Shown: positions 35,078 through 45,362, numbered from the stretch's first letter. The stretch is 64,000 nucleotides of DNA from Afipia sp. (GCA_030652315.1 JAUSAX010000045.1:1-64000); one strand, 5' to 3'. Notes: generated from the sequence alone by a model not told the origin. Translations and numbers: made by a program.

Positions 35078-35593
35078 ATGATGCTGCGTAAACTGACGAT
35101 GGCGCTGGCGGCCACAATGGCGATTGGATTTTCCGGTTCGGCAGCACTGGCTGCGCCATCCGAAGTTGCTTCTCCCAACGGCTATCCGCCGGGCACCATC
35201 GTGGTGAAGACCAACGAGCGCAAACTGTATCTCGTGCTCGGTGAAGGCCGCGCGTTGCGCTACCCGGTCGGCGTCGGCAAGGCCGGCAAGCAATGGTCCG
35301 GCACGACCCGCATCGACGGAAAATACCGCCAGCCGGCATGGTCGCCGCCTGCGGACGTGAAGCGCGACAACCCGAACATTCCCGACGTGATTCCCGGCGG
35401 CTCACCGTCCAATCCGATGGGCGTCGCCGCGATGACGCTCGAAGGCGGCGAATACGCCATTCACGGCACCAATCGTCCCAACTCCGTCGGCGGCTATGTC
35501 TCCTATGGCTGCGTACGGATGTACAATCAGGACATCACCGACCTGTTCGAACGCGTTGATGTCGGCACGCCGGTGATCGTCACCTCGCGCTGA
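35078..35593 (+). CDS. L,D-transpeptidase (YkuD/ErfK family)
   Basis: A 171-residue periplasmic enzyme that makes 3-3 peptidoglycan cross-links or attaches proteins to peptidoglycan. The signal peptide runs from the ATG at 35078 (LRKLTMALAATMAIGFSGSA), preceded by GGAG. The catalytic domain shows IHGTNRPNSVGGYVSYGCVR, with the histidine and the nucleophilic cysteine in the SxGC[VI]R pattern, and a first strand VKTNERKLYLVLGEGRALRY. A small single-domain member typical of alphaproteobacteria, which have several copies. An upstream in-frame ATG at 35018 would hide the signal peptide. Confidence 0.95.
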   Translation: MMLRKLTMALAATMAIGFSGSAALAAPSEVASPNGYPPGTIVVKTNERKLYLVLGEGRALRYPVGVGKAGKQWSGTTRIDGKYRQPAWSPPADVKRDNPNIPDVIPGGSPSNPMGVAAMTLEGGEYAIHGTNRPNSVGGYVSYGCVRMYNQDITDLFERVDVGTPVIVTSR

Positions 35594-35622
35594 GAGTATC
35601 GCGCCAAGCACGAAAGTATATT

Positions 35623-35737
35623 CGTCATTCCGGGGCGCGAGTGAAACTCGCGAACCCGGAATCTCGCTGCGGCGAGGCTGCCTTTCATCAGATCGGGATT
35701 CCGGATCGGCCCGCTACGCGGCCCGTCCGGAATGACG
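35623..35737. repeat. Dispersed palindromic repeat, family C (copy 2)
   Basis: Begins CGTCATTCCGGGGCGCGAGT and ends CGTCCGGAATGACG, with inner AACCCGGAATCTCG and GATTCCGGATC arms. It sits between the transpeptidase and nuclease stops, which converge here, and ends five bases before the nuclease stop. Confidence 0.87.
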
Positions 35738-35741
35738 GAAT

Positions 35742-36311
35742 TCACCGCATCGCCGCTGTACACCAACCGCTGCGCCTGCCGCCCTGATACGGCCGCACGT
35801 GGCCCGATGCGAGTAATGCTGTTGCAACGCTCGGCGTTCGCCGCGTGGCGGCGTCCGCGACCACCCGCCCGTTATATTTGTCGGGACCGATGTTGAAAAT
35901 CGCGACATCGCCGCCCGCGAGCAAGGCACGTAGCGCCTCGCCCGATGCTTCCGCCATCCGGAATTCTTCGGCGCACGCGCCCTTCATCTCGGGTGCATCG
36001 ATGCCGCGAAGCCGCACCCGCGTCATCATCTCAAGGCCCGGCCACAGATGAACCCGCGCCTCGAACGTGTCGCCGTCGATCACGCGCACCACTTCAACCG
36101 AATGGCGCACGCCCGCATGGCCGTCGCGGCTCCATGGCGCAGGACCGGCAGGCGACGCCGGATTTGTCGCAGACGAGATCGAGGGCGCGGCGGACGGTCC
36201 GTTCCATGGCAAGCGGTCGCGCCCCGGGATCACCGTTCCAGCCGCTATGCCGGCTACGAAAATCAGGCCCAGTACCCAAGACGGTGAGCCGTGGGCCGGA
36301 AGCCGTGACAT
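35742..36311 (-). CDS. Thermonuclease (SNase-like) family protein
   Basis: A 189-residue staphylococcal-nuclease-like protein, probably exported or membrane-tethered by its N-terminal helix (WVLGLIFVAGIAAGTVI). The catalytic pocket is visible: VVRVIDGDTFEARV (calcium-binding Asp), RVRLRGIDAPEMKG with the first Arg and Glu, and DKYNGRVVADAATR with the second Arg. So all three active-site residues of SNase appear present. A Pro/Ser/Ala linker (PSAAPSISSATNPASPAGPA) separates the anchor from the domain. The ATG at 36311 begins the anchor; an ATG 27 bases upstream is possible. Confidence 0.88.
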   Translation of the reverse strand: MSRLPAHGSPSWVLGLIFVAGIAAGTVIPGRDRLPWNGPSAAPSISSATNPASPAGPAPWSRDGHAGVRHSVEVVRVIDGDTFEARVHLWPGLEMMTRVRLRGIDAPEMKGACAEEFRMAEASGEALRALLAGGDVAIFNIGPDKYNGRVVADAATRRTPSVATALLASGHVRPYQGGRRSGWCTAAMR

Positions 36312-36407
36312 GCCGTTAAAATGCCGATCTAGGAACATATACCTAGGTTAGGACCAAACAACCCCGCCGGCAAGGGCAATCATGATTATCCGTAGTCGTA
36401 CGTAAGG

Positions 36408-36623
36408 CTAGAAGTCGGAACACAGTCCCTTGTGTTCCCAGTCTCCGTAGCGGGTCGGCTCCAGCCCCTTGGGCCCCTGAACCTCTTTCGCGCCCTTGGC
36501 ATTGTCCTGCGCGGCGTTTCGCCGAGCTTCGGCTTCAGCCAGTGCCCGCTGCGCCTGCGGCGACAGCGGTTTGCGCACGGCAACGGCATCGACAGGGTTG
36601 GAATGAGACGGGTCATGGTTCAT
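36408..36623 (-). CDS. Succinate dehydrogenase assembly factor 4-like protein (DUF1674)
   Basis: A 71-residue soluble protein of the SDHAF4/DUF1674 family. In mitochondria SDHAF4 binds the flavinylated SdhA subunit and speeds its assembly into complex II; the bacterial homologues are presumed to do the same. The C-terminal signature KGLEPTRYGDWEHKGLCSDF is a clear match to the family's GPEPTRYGDWE-x-x-G-x-x-x-DF motif. The N-terminal half is helical and charged. The ATG at 36623 has GGGAG nine bases upstream, which decides against a 64-residue upstream extension. It is divergent from rsmB. Confidence 0.9.
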   Translation of the reverse strand: MNHDPSHSNPVDAVAVRKPLSPQAQRALAEAEARRNAAQDNAKGAKEVQGPKGLEPTRYGDWEHKGLCSDF

Positions 36624-36874
36624 GGCTGACACTCCCGGGTGGTCAGAACCGAAATTCAAATCTAGATAGACCGGGCCCGCGATCAAGGCCCGTGGTCCAC
36701 GCCGTATCACGCAGCCGGGTGGTTGTATGTGAAGCGGCTTACATTTCCCGAGATGTTTTAGACAAGACGATTCAGACACGACGCAATTCTTACATTTGGC
36801 ATATTCCCGTGCCACGTAGTCACCTCATTGCGACGTCCGTCGCGCCTGTCCCCCCAGCGAATGTTTTTTGCCGC

Positions 36875-38221
36875 ATGAAGCCCTCGAGATTTGTCCCGCC
36901 CACCGAGGTGCCTGGCCTCGCAGCGCGCAGGATCGCGGCCGATATTCTCGACGGCGTGCTGCACAAGCACCGCATGCTGGACGATCAACTCGACGGTGTT
37001 GGCGCTCATCCCGGATTGAAGACGCTTGCGGATCGCGATCGCGCGCTGATGCGCAGGCTGGTCGCGACCATCCTGCGGCGGTTAGGCACGCTCGGCCATG
37101 TGCTGTCGCGGCTGCTCGATCGCGGGATTCCAAGCGACGCGCCGCGCGCGCAAAGCGCGCTGCTGATCGGCGCTGCGCAAATTCTGTGGATGGAGGTTCC
37201 CGATCACGCCGCGGTCGATCTGTCGGTGCGCCTTGTGCAGGCGGATCGCCGGGCCGCGAAATACGCCGGCCTCGTCAACGCGGTGCTGCGGCGCTGCGCG
37301 CGCGAAGGCCACCCGCTGATCGATGAGGTCAAGTCGCAGATGCTCGATCTGCCGCCGTGGCTGACGGCGCGCTGGATCGCGGCCTACGGAGAATACACCG
37401 CACGCGCGATGGCCGCCGCCATCAGCGTCGAACCCGCGCTGGACCTGACCGTCAAATCCGATCCGGACAGCTGGGCGACGCGCCTGCATGGCGAAGCACT
37501 TGCGACCGGCACGGTGCGGACGCTGCTGCATGGATCGGTGACCATGCTTCCCGGTTTCAACGAAGGCGAGTGGTGGGTGCAGGATGCAGCCGCCGCGATG
37601 CCGGCCCGGCTGTTCGGTGACATCAAAGGCAAGACCATCGTCGATCTGTGCGCGGCGCCCGGCGGCAAGACCGCGCAACTCGTCCACGCCGGCGCACGGG
37701 TAACGGCGGTCGATCGCTCGCCGAATCGGATCGCGCGGCTGCGCGAAAATCTGGCGCGGCTGTCGCTTGAGGCCGATACCGCCGTCGCCGACGCCACCGA
37801 ATGGCAGCCGCCTGGCGAATTGCTCGATGGCGTACTGATCGATGCACCGTGCGCCGCGACCGGCACGATCCGTCGGCATCCCGACGTGGCCTGGCTGAAA
37901 CAGGAATCGGACATCGGTGCGCTCGCCGCCGTGCAAAAGCGCCTGCTGCAGAAGGCCGTCACGTTGCTGAAACCCGGCGGCACCCTGGTCTATTGCACCT
38001 GCTCGCTGGAACCGGAGGAAGGCGAGCAAGCTGTTGCAAGCGTCCTTGCCGCCGAATCAGGCCTGCGGCGCGCGCCGGTCGGCCGGGATGAGGTGGCCGG
38101 GCTGGACGAAATTCTCACGCCCGACGGCGATATCCGCACCCTGCCCTCGCATCTCGCCCATGGTGATTCGCGCCTGGGCGGCCTCGACGGCTTTTACGCG
38201 GCGCGCCTCATCAAGTCCTGA
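36875..38221 (+). CDS. rsmB: 16S rRNA (cytosine-C5) methyltransferase, RsmB/NOP2/Sun family
   Basis: A 448-residue rRNA methyltransferase with an N-terminal NusB-like RNA-binding domain (about residues 10-135, AARRIAADILDGVLHKHRML) and a C-terminal SAM domain. Motifs are complete: VDLCAAPGGKTAQL for SAM, the PC motif DAPCAATGTIRRHPDVAW, and the TC motif VYCTCSLEPEEGEQ containing the two active cysteines. In E. coli RsmB modifies C967. The ATG at 36875 starts the NusB region; the frame is open further upstream but that part crosses the divergent small gene. It is followed 274 bases later by the heparinase-like gene. Confidence 0.93.
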   Translation: MKPSRFVPPTEVPGLAARRIAADILDGVLHKHRMLDDQLDGVGAHPGLKTLADRDRALMRRLVATILRRLGTLGHVLSRLLDRGIPSDAPRAQSALLIGAAQILWMEVPDHAAVDLSVRLVQADRRAAKYAGLVNAVLRRCAREGHPLIDEVKSQMLDLPPWLTARWIAAYGEYTARAMAAAISVEPALDLTVKSDPDSWATRLHGEALATGTVRTLLHGSVTMLPGFNEGEWWVQDAAAAMPARLFGDIKGKTIVDLCAAPGGKTAQLVHAGARVTAVDRSPNRIARLRENLARLSLEADTAVADATEWQPPGELLDGVLIDAPCAATGTIRRHPDVAWLKQESDIGALAAVQKRLLQKAVTLLKPGGTLVYCTCSLEPEEGEQAVASVLAAESGLRRAPVGRDEVAGLDEILTPDGDIRTLPSHLAHGDSRLGGLDGFYAARLIKS

Positions 38222-38495
38222 CTTCACGCGCAGGTGATTCGCGGCGAGCGGTCAACCGCCGCGTCCCTCATGCGTGCGTCAATGAATGCCCTTTAGATGT
38301 GCTTGATCGAGGTCCTTGGGGGTGCCTGCGGGCATTTTTCGGATTACAACAGTGCGCGGAGATTCCCTCACAGTGCGGCGCGTTAGCGCCCGCGTGGGTT
38401 TAGGGGGAGGAATGCTCCGGTTTAAATGGGGAACGATCACGTTCGGCGGCGGGGGACTATCCGATTCCGCCAGCGTGATCCAGGACAGGGCGCAC

Positions 38496-40250
38496 GTGGC
38501 GGTCGCTTACCGACGACGCATCTCGTCTCTTCTGCTTGGCCGCGCCGCGCGGAACGTACTCGCACGCGCCAGCGGACAGTCGGTTGCGCTGTCGCGTTTC
38601 TGGCCGGGCCGCACCGACCGGCTGCTGATTGCGCCGAACGATCTTCGCACCGTCGACGCCACGCGCGCGTCGGAGATCTATGCCGGGCGTTTCGTTTTCG
38701 CCGGCAAGATCGTCACCTCCCACGGCAGGTCGATTTTCGAGCTCGATCCGCCGTCGGAAGACTGGGAAGCCAACCTGCTCGGCTTCGGCTGGCTGCGCCA
38801 TCTGCGCGCGGCGGATTCGGCCATCACCCGCGCCAACGCGCGCTCGCTGATCGACGACTGGATTTCAAAACCGATCCGCAAGCGCGGCACCGGATGGCGT
38901 GCCGATGTGCTGGCGCGGCGCGTGATCTCGCTGCTGTCGCAGGCGCCCTTAGTGCTGAACGACGCCGATGGAAAATTCTACCGGCGATTCCTACGCAGCC
39001 TGACCCGCGAGATTCGTTACCTGCGCTACACCATGGTGGACATCCCCGACGGCGTGCCGCGCCTGCAGGTGCTAATCGCGCTGTGTTATGCGTCGCTGTG
39101 TCTGGCCAATCAGGCCAAGCATATTCGCACCGCGTCGCGCAAACTCTCCGACGAGTTGCAACGGCAGCTGCTTCCCGACGGCGGGCATATTTCGCGCAAT
39201 CCGGGCGCGCTGATCGAACTGCTGCCCGATCTTCTGCCGCTGCGCCAGACCTTCACGGCCCGCAACATCGCGCCGCCGCCCGCGCTGTTAAACGCGATCG
39301 ACCGCATGATGCCGATGCTGCGGTTCTTCCGTCACGGCGACGGCAGCTTCGCGCTGTTCAACGGCATGAGCAGCGCTCCGTCGGGCCTGCTCGCGACACT
39401 GCTGGCCTATGACGACACCCACGGCATCCCGATGTCGAACATGCCGCATTCGGGCTTCCAGCGCCTCGACGCCGGCACCACCGCCGTCATCATGGATACC
39501 GGCGCACCGCCACCGCCGGCGGTGAGCCGCGACGCCCATGCGGGCTGCCTGTCGTTCGAACTATCGTCCGGCATCAGCCGCATCGTGGTCAATTGCGGAA
39601 TTCCCTCAACCGGCCGCGACAACTGGCGTACCTTCGCGCGCTCGACGGCGGCGCATTCGACCCTGATCTGTCACGACACGTCATCGTGTCAGTTCATCGA
39701 GCTTCCGGCGATGAAGCGGATGCTGCAGGGCGCGCCCATCGTCAGCGGACCGTCCAATGTCGGCGTGTTTCGCGAGGCAGCCAACGATGGCGTTCAACTA
39801 ACCGCAACCCACGACGCCTATGCGCGCCAGTTCGGCGTCGTGCATCAGCGCAGTCTGACGCTGTCTGCCGACGGCAGCCGGCTCGACGGCGAAGATACCT
39901 TGCTGAACGCATCCGGCGCCTCGTCGCGCAGCAAGCCCGACGATTATGTGCTGCGGTTTCATCTGCATCCGTCGGTGAAGGCCAGCCGCCTCACCGACGC
40001 GCGCGGCGTGATGCTGGTGCTGCCCAACCGCGACGTCTGGACGTTCGAGGCGCTCAACGACAAGGTCGACCTCGAGGACAGCGTATTTCTGGCGGGCTCC
40101 GACGGGCCGCGCCGGACCGCCCAGATCGTGATCCGGCAGCAGCGGAAGGACTCGCCGAGCGTCCGCTGGAGCTTCACCCGCTCGTCTGCGTCAGCGACCG
40201 TGACCAATGCCCGCCGCGACGCCCGTCGCGAGCCGGAATTGCCGCTTTAA
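38496..40250 (+). CDS. Heparinase II/III family protein
   Basis: A protein of about 584 residues with the alpha/alpha-toroid plus beta-sandwich layout of heparinase II/III-like polysaccharide lyases. The beta-sandwich domain has SRDAHAGCLSFELSSGISRI and TFARSTAAHSTLICHDTSS, which are typical of this cytosolic rhizobial branch. The helical domain includes YLRYTMVDIPDGVPRLQ and ADGGHISRNPG-type segments (LLPDGGHISRNPGALIELLP). No signal peptide is seen, so whether it acts on a polysaccharide is unclear; members of this group often sit between rsmB and purH in Bradyrhizobium relatives. The start is uncertain: the GTG at 38496 begins the region that looks conserved, while an ATG at 38412 follows GGGGAGG very closely. 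Confidence 0.85.
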   Translation: MAVAYRRRISSLLLGRAARNVLARASGQSVALSRFWPGRTDRLLIAPNDLRTVDATRASEIYAGRFVFAGKIVTSHGRSIFELDPPSEDWEANLLGFGWLRHLRAADSAITRANARSLIDDWISKPIRKRGTGWRADVLARRVISLLSQAPLVLNDADGKFYRRFLRSLTREIRYLRYTMVDIPDGVPRLQVLIALCYASLCLANQAKHIRTASRKLSDELQRQLLPDGGHISRNPGALIELLPDLLPLRQTFTARNIAPPPALLNAIDRMMPMLRFFRHGDGSFALFNGMSSAPSGLLATLLAYDDTHGIPMSNMPHSGFQRLDAGTTAVIMDTGAPPPPAVSRDAHAGCLSFELSSGISRIVVNCGIPSTGRDNWRTFARSTAAHSTLICHDTSSCQFIELPAMKRMLQGAPIVSGPSNVGVFREAANDGVQLTATHDAYARQFGVVHQRSLTLSADGSRLDGEDTLLNASGASSRSKPDDYVLRFHLHPSVKASRLTDARGVMLVLPNRDVWTFEALNDKVDLEDSVFLAGSDGPRRTAQIVIRQQRKDSPSVRWSFTRSSASATVTNARRDARREPELPL

Positions 40251-40376
40251 GCGGCTGAAACTCCTTCCGTTTTTTCTGGCCTAAAATAACGTGGACTTTG
40301 CGAAGCTGGCCCGTTTTGCCGGGAAGCAAACCATGCTACCCGGCGGACAACACCTATCCGAACCAGGACGCACCTT

Positions 40377-41969
40377 ATGGCTGACCACCCGCGCCGCGTT
40401 ACGCGCGCACTTCTTTCCGTTTCCGACAAATCCGGCCTGATCGAATTCGCTCGCGCGCTTTCAAACAGCGGCATTGAGCTGGTCTCCACCGGAGGCACCG
40501 CCAAGGCCATTGCCGAGGCCGGACTCAAGGTGCGCGACGTGTCGGACCTGACAGGTTTCCCCGAGATGATGGACGGACGGGTCAAGACGCTGCATCCGAA
40601 CGTGCACGGCGGACTGCTGGCGATCCGGGACAACGCCGATCACGCGCGCAGCATGAAGGATCACGGCATCGCACCGATCGACCTTCTAGTGGTCAATCTC
40701 TATCCGTTCGAAGCCACCGTCGACAAAGGTGCATCCGAGGACGACTGCATCGAGAACATCGACATCGGCGGCCCGGCGATGATTCGCGCCGCTGCGAAAA
40801 ACCATCACGACGTCGCCGTCGTGGTCGAGGCGTCCGACTATCAGGCGGTGCTGGACGAACTGGCGGCGAACAAGGGCGCGACCACGCTGGCGCTGCGCAA
40901 GCGGCTCGCACAAAAGGCCTACGCGCGGACCGCGGCCTATGACGCCGCGATCTCCAACTGGTTCGCCGATCAGTTGAAAATCGATGCGCCCGACTTCCGC
41001 GCGTTCGGCGGCAAGCTGATCCAGGCGCTGCGCTACGGCGAGAACCCGCATCAGGGCGCGTCGTTCTACAAGACTCCCGATCGCCGTCCCGGTGTCGCCA
41101 CCGCGCGCCAGCTGCAGGGCAAAGAACTGTCCTACAACAACATCAACGACACCGATGCGGCGTATGAGTGCATTGCGGAGTTCGATGCGAAACGCACCGC
41201 CGCCTGCGTCATCGTCAAGCACGCCAATCCGTGCGGCGTCGCCGAGGGCGCGGATCTCGCCAGCGCCTACCGCAAGGCGCTCGCCTGTGACTCGACATCG
41301 GCCTACGGCGGGATCATTGCGTTCAACCGCACGCTCGATGCCGACGCGGCGAATGCCGTTGCGGGAATCTTCACCGAAGTCATTATCGCGCCCGACGCGA
41401 CCGAAGAAGCCATCGCCATCATCGGCAAGCGCAAGAACCTGCGCCTGCTGCTGGCCGGCGGTCTGCCCGATCCGCGCGCAGCGGGTCTTATGACAAAGAC
41501 GGTGGCCGGTGGTCTTCTGGTGCAGACGCGCGACAACGCCGTGGTCGACGACATGACCTTCAAGACCGTCACCAGGCGTGCGCCGACCGACGCCGAGTTG
41601 AACGATCTGCGCTTTGCATTCCGCGTCGCCAAGCACGTGAAGTCCAACACCATCATCTATGCGAAGGATCTCGCCACTGTCGGCATCGGCGCCGGACAGA
41701 TGAGCCGGGTCGATTCGGCGCGCATCGCCGCGCGCAAGGCCGAGGACGCCGCGAAGGAGCTGGGACTGGCTGCGCCGATGACCAAGGGTTCGGTGGTTGC
41801 GTCCGATGCGTTCTTCCCGTTCGCGGACGGCTTGCTGGTGGCGATCGAGGCAGGTGCAACGGCAGTCGTTCAGCCCGGCGGCTCGATGCGCGACAACGAG
41901 GTGATCGAGGCGGCCGATGCTCATGGCATCGCCATGGTGTTCACTGGCACGCGGCATTTCAAGCACTGA
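40377..41969 (+). CDS. purH: Bifunctional AICAR transformylase / IMP cyclohydrolase
   Basis: A 530-residue enzyme that catalyses the last two steps of de novo purine synthesis, formylating AICAR with 10-formyl-THF and closing the ring to IMP. The N-terminal MGS-like cyclohydrolase domain contains ISTGGTAK-type ([15 protein letters not shown]), [21 protein letters not shown] and NLYPFEATV. The C-terminal transformylase has the catalytic Lys-His in [22 protein letters not shown]-like segments ([13 protein letters not shown]) and the terminal [13 protein letters not shown] and TGTRHFKH. Normal length. It follows the heparinase-like gene with a 126-base gap and no shared promoter visible. Confidence 0.98.
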   Translation: MADHPRRVTRALLSVSDKSGLIEFARALSNSGIELVSTGGTAKAIAEAGLKVRDVSDLTGFPEMMDGRVKTLHPNVHGGLLAIRDNADHARSMKDHGIAPIDLLVVNLYPFEATVDKGASEDDCIENIDIGGPAMIRAAAKNHHDVAVVVEASDYQAVLDELAANKGATTLALRKRLAQKAYARTAAYDAAISNWFADQLKIDAPDFRAFGGKLIQALRYGENPHQGASFYKTPDRRPGVATARQLQGKELSYNNINDTDAAYECIAEFDAKRTAACVIVKHANPCGVAEGADLASAYRKALACDSTSAYGGIIAFNRTLDADAANAVAGIFTEVIIAPDATEEAIAIIGKRKNLRLLLAGGLPDPRAAGLMTKTVAGGLLVQTRDNAVVDDMTFKTVTRRAPTDAELNDLRFAFRVAKHVKSNTIIYAKDLATVGIGAGQMSRVDSARIAARKAEDAAKELGLAAPMTKGSVVASDAFFPFADGLLVAIEAGATAVVQPGGSMRDNEVIEAADAHGIAMVFTGTRHFKH

Positions 41970-41979
41970 TCGCCACACA

Positions 41980-42082
41980 CGTCATTCCGGGGCGCGAGTG
42001 CAACGAGCGAACCCGGAATCTTTCTCGGCAGAACTCTTCGAGATTCCGGATCAGTCCGCTTCGCGGGCTGTCCGGAATGACG
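41980..42082. repeat. Dispersed palindromic repeat, family C (copy 3)
   Basis: CGTCATTCCGGGGCGCGAGT at the left end, AACCCGGAATCTTTCTC and GAGATTCCGGATC inside, and TGTCCGGAATGACG at the right. Closely matches the copy at 35623-35737. Lies between the convergent purH and MFS stops. Confidence 0.88.
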
Positions 42083-42091
42083 CGAGTGGCC

Positions 42092-43483
42092 TCACGCCCG
42101 GACGCGCGACAGCAGCAGAAGGCCCGCCGAGAAGAACACCACCAGCACGGCCATGCCGGCCTTCTGGCTCATGGTCACGGCGGTCACGATGCTGACCACC
42201 AGCGGCGCCATGAATGAGGTCACTTTCCCCGACAGCGCGAACAGCCCGAAGAACTGCGTGATGCGATCCTTCGGTGCGAGGCGAATGAGCAGCGTGCGCG
42301 ACGCAGCCTGCATCGGTCCCGCAGCCATCCCGATCAGGACACCGAGCGCCAGATAGGCCTGCTCGGCCGGCGAGCCGAACAATTTGCCCGGCACTGGCGG
42401 CGCCACCTTGAACACGAAGAACAGCGTGTCGCGGTCGATCGACAGGATCACCGCGCAAGCGAGCAGCAGAATGGACATGCTGCCCGCGATCACGGTCTTC
42501 GGACCAAGCCGGTCATCGAGCTTGCCGCCGAGCCACGCACCGATGGCGCCGGAAAACGCCAGCAGGATTCCGAAGGTGCCGATCTGAAGGGTCTGCCAGC
42601 CGAAGGTGCCTGCGGCATAGATGCCGCCGAACGCGAACAGCGCCACCAGCGCGTCCATGTAGACCATGTTGGCGATCAGAAACGTCAGCATCACCGGCTT
42701 GCCCGGCAGGGTCGACAGCGTTTCGCGCAACTCGCGCAGGCCTTCACGCACCGCGCCAAGCGCTGGCGTCTTGGCGGCGCGATCGGGCGTGAACAGAAAC
42801 ATCGGCAGCACAAAGATGATGAACCAGAGTCCGCTCAGCGGCCCGGTGATGCGGTCGCCTTCGTGAGTTGCAGGATCGAGGCCGAACAGCGGTGTGAGAC
42901 CGAACAGCGTGCGGCCGGTGTCGCCGCTCGCCGCGAGAAAGCCGAGCACAAGAACGAGACTGAGAATGCCACCGACATATCCGGTGGCCCAGCCCGTTCC
43001 CGATAGCCGTCCGATCCGCTCCGGCGGCACCAGCGTCGGCATCATTGCATTGTTGAACACGGTGGCGAATTCGATGCCGATGGTCGCGATGCAGAACGCG
43101 ATCAGCAATGGCAGGATGACGGAGGAATCGCCCGGCTTGCCGATCCACATGATCGATGCGCCGATCACGAACAGCGCACCGAACGCAGCGATCCACGGCT
43201 TGCGGCGTCCGCCGGCATCGGCGATCGCGCCCAGCACCGGCGACATGATGGCGATCACAAGCCCTGCCGCTGCGGTGGCGAATCCCCACATCGCCTGTCC
43301 GCTGGCGGGATTCGCCGCCACATGGGTCGCGAAATAAGGCGCGAACACGAACGTCGTGATCAGGCTGAAATATGGCTGCGCCGCCCAGTCGAACAGAATC
43401 CAGCCAAAAACAGCCGAGCGCGGCGGATAGGTCGGCGCCGACACGTTTGCGTGACTGTCATGCGCCGGAACAGCTTGAGACAT
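42092..43483 (-). CDS. MFS transporter, UMF1 (Atg22-like) family
   Basis: A 463-residue inner-membrane transporter with about twelve helices. The N-terminal FGWILFDWAAQPYFSLITTF is the family mark of UMF1, related to fungal Atg22 vacuolar amino-acid effluxers, followed by ALITSPVLGAIADAGGRRKPW-type MFS loop (MSPVLGAIADAGGRRKPWIA). A central cytosolic loop and the second MFS loop (GGKLDDRLGPKTVIAG) are present. Substrates may be amino acids or small organic solutes, but this is not proven for bacterial members. It is divergent from ggt; a joint role in peptide or glutathione turnover is possible but not shown. Confidence 0.9.
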   Translation of the reverse strand: MSQAVPAHDSHANVSAPTYPPRSAVFGWILFDWAAQPYFSLITTFVFAPYFATHVAANPASGQAMWGFATAAAGLVIAIMSPVLGAIADAGGRRKPWIAAFGALFVIGASIMWIGKPGDSSVILPLLIAFCIATIGIEFATVFNNAMMPTLVPPERIGRLSGTGWATGYVGGILSLVLVLGFLAASGDTGRTLFGLTPLFGLDPATHEGDRITGPLSGLWFIIFVLPMFLFTPDRAAKTPALGAVREGLRELRETLSTLPGKPVMLTFLIANMVYMDALVALFAFGGIYAAGTFGWQTLQIGTFGILLAFSGAIGAWLGGKLDDRLGPKTVIAGSMSILLLACAVILSIDRDTLFFVFKVAPPVPGKLFGSPAEQAYLALGVLIGMAAGPMQAASRTLLIRLAPKDRITQFFGLFALSGKVTSFMAPLVVSIVTAVTMSQKAGMAVLVVFFSAGLLLLSRVRA

Positions 43484-43600
43484 GATCGAAATTCCTGCCG
43501 AATCAACGCGGATGTTGTCCCTGGTTGCCGCGAAACCATATAGTGCGGCAGTTCAATTGCTATCGCGTTTTTCCGTAGACGCGGTTTACCGGAGAAGCTT

Positions 43601-45343
43601 GTGGCCCTGTCAATCACCCGCCGCGCCTTCGCGCTTGTCGCGATCACTCTGCTGGTCGCTCCGGCCTTCGCGCAGGATTCGCGGCATGGATACTTTGCGC
43701 CGCCTGCGCTCGATACGGTTCGTCCGGTCGCGGCGAAGAACGGCATGGTCGTCGCGCAGGAGCGGGTCGCTGCGGAGATCGGCCGCGACATTCTGGCGCG
43801 TGGCGGCAATGCGATTGATGCGGCGGTCGCCACCGGATTCGCGATGGCCGTGACCTATCCGCGCGCCGGCAATCTCGGCGGCGGCGGATTCATGGTGATC
43901 CATATGGCGGCGAGCAATGAAGCCGTCACCATCGACTATCGCGAAAGTGCACCGGCCGCCGCCACGCGCGACATGTTTCTCGGTGACGACGGCAAACCCG
44001 ACACAAAGAAATCCCGCGACCAGGCGCTCGGCATCGGCGTGCCCGGCACGGTCGCCGGACTGGCGCTGGCGCTGGAAAAATACGGCTCGGGGAAATTCAA
44101 GCTCGCGGACCTGATCACGCCTGCGATTGCGCTCGCACGCGACGGCTTCGTGATCGCCGACGACACCGCGGACACGCTGCCGGACTGGCACCGGCGGCTG
44201 GCGAAATGGCCATCGAGCACGAAGATTTTCTCGCGTGCTGACGGCACGTCGCTGCAGCCCGGCGACCGTTTGATTCAGAGCGACCTTGCCACCACGCTGG
44301 AGGCGATTTCCGCGCAAGGCGTGAGCGGCTTCTACGACGGCGTGGTCGCTGAAAAGCTCGCGGCCGGAATCCAGGCTGCGGGCGGCATCATCACCCGCGA
44401 CGATCTCAAAACCTATCAGGCTGTCGTCCGCACGCCGCTGCGCGGCACCTATCGCGGCTTCGATATTGTCGCCATGCCGCTGCCGTCCTCGGGCGGCACC
44501 GTGCTGATCGAAACGCTGAACATTCTCGAAGGCTACAAGCTGCGCGAGATGGGCGCGGGCTCAGTGGACGCGCTCCATGTGTCGATTGAAGCGATGAAGC
44601 GCGCCTATGGCGATCGCGCGCGCTATCTCGGCGATCCGGCCTTCGTCAACGCGCCGATGCAGCAACTCCTCGCAAAAGAGTATGCCGCGAAGCAACGCGC
44701 CACCATCGACATAACCAAGGCGACACCCTGGAGCGAGACAACGCTGGCGGCTTCTCCGCGCGAAGGCAGCAACACCACCCATTACTCGGTGGTCGATTCA
44801 TCCGGCAACGCCGTCAGCAACACCTACACGCTGAACTTCAGCTACGGCCTCGGCCTCGTCGCGGACGGCACCGGCGTGCTGCTCAACAACGAGATGGACG
44901 ATTTCACCGCAGCCCCCGGCGCATCGAACGCTTACGGCCTTGTCGGCTTCGAGGCCAACCTGCCTGGCCCCGGCAAACGGCCGCTGTCCTCGATGTCGCC
45001 GACCATCGTTCTGAAGGACGGCAAGGCCGTTCTGGTGACAGGCTCACCCGGCGGCAGCCGCATTATCTCGGCGGTGGCTCAGGTTGTCATCAATGCCATC
45101 GACTTCGACATGAATGTTGCCGCGGCGGTGTCGGCACCACGGCTTCATCATCAATGGCGACCGGACGAGGTTCGTGTCGAGCGTGGATTTTCCGAAGCGA
45201 CACTGACCGCGCTGCGCGAACGCGGTCATCGCATCATCGCGCCGCTCGGGCAAACTTCGGCCAATTCCATCGCGGTGACGCCCGATGGTTTGCTTGGCGC
45301 CGCCGATCCCCGCACACGCGGAGCGGAAGCCTCCGGATACTAG
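43601..45343 (+). CDS. ggt: Gamma-glutamyltransferase
   Basis: A 580-residue periplasmic enzyme that cleaves glutathione and other gamma-glutamyl compounds. The signal peptide is ITRRAFALVAITLLVAPAFA. The precursor is self-cleaved before the catalytic threonine in GSNTTHYSVVDSSGNAVS, giving large and small subunits. The substrate-binding Arg region (DYRESAPAAA) and GGSRIISAVAQVVIN oxyanion-side segment are present. The start is a GTG at 43601 with GGAGA ten bases upstream. The first residues after the signal contain no lipoprotein cysteine. Divergent from the MFS gene. Confidence 0.96.
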   Translation: MALSITRRAFALVAITLLVAPAFAQDSRHGYFAPPALDTVRPVAAKNGMVVAQERVAAEIGRDILARGGNAIDAAVATGFAMAVTYPRAGNLGGGGFMVIHMAASNEAVTIDYRESAPAAATRDMFLGDDGKPDTKKSRDQALGIGVPGTVAGLALALEKYGSGKFKLADLITPAIALARDGFVIADDTADTLPDWHRRLAKWPSSTKIFSRADGTSLQPGDRLIQSDLATTLEAISAQGVSGFYDGVVAEKLAAGIQAAGGIITRDDLKTYQAVVRTPLRGTYRGFDIVAMPLPSSGGTVLIETLNILEGYKLREMGAGSVDALHVSIEAMKRAYGDRARYLGDPAFVNAPMQQLLAKEYAAKQRATIDITKATPWSETTLAASPREGSNTTHYSVVDSSGNAVSNTYTLNFSYGLGLVADGTGVLLNNEMDDFTAAPGASNAYGLVGFEANLPGPGKRPLSSMSPTIVLKDGKAVLVTGSPGGSRIISAVAQVVINAIDFDMNVAAAVSAPRLHHQWRPDEVRVERGFSEATLTALRERGHRIIAPLGQTSANSIAVTPDGLLGAADPRTRGAEASGY

Positions 45344-45362
45344 AGCAATCGAAGCCGGTGAA

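Noticed and set aside
40251-40376. Riboswitch upstream of purH
   Set aside because: The 126-base gap shows no conserved purine or ZTP riboswitch core that I can recognise.
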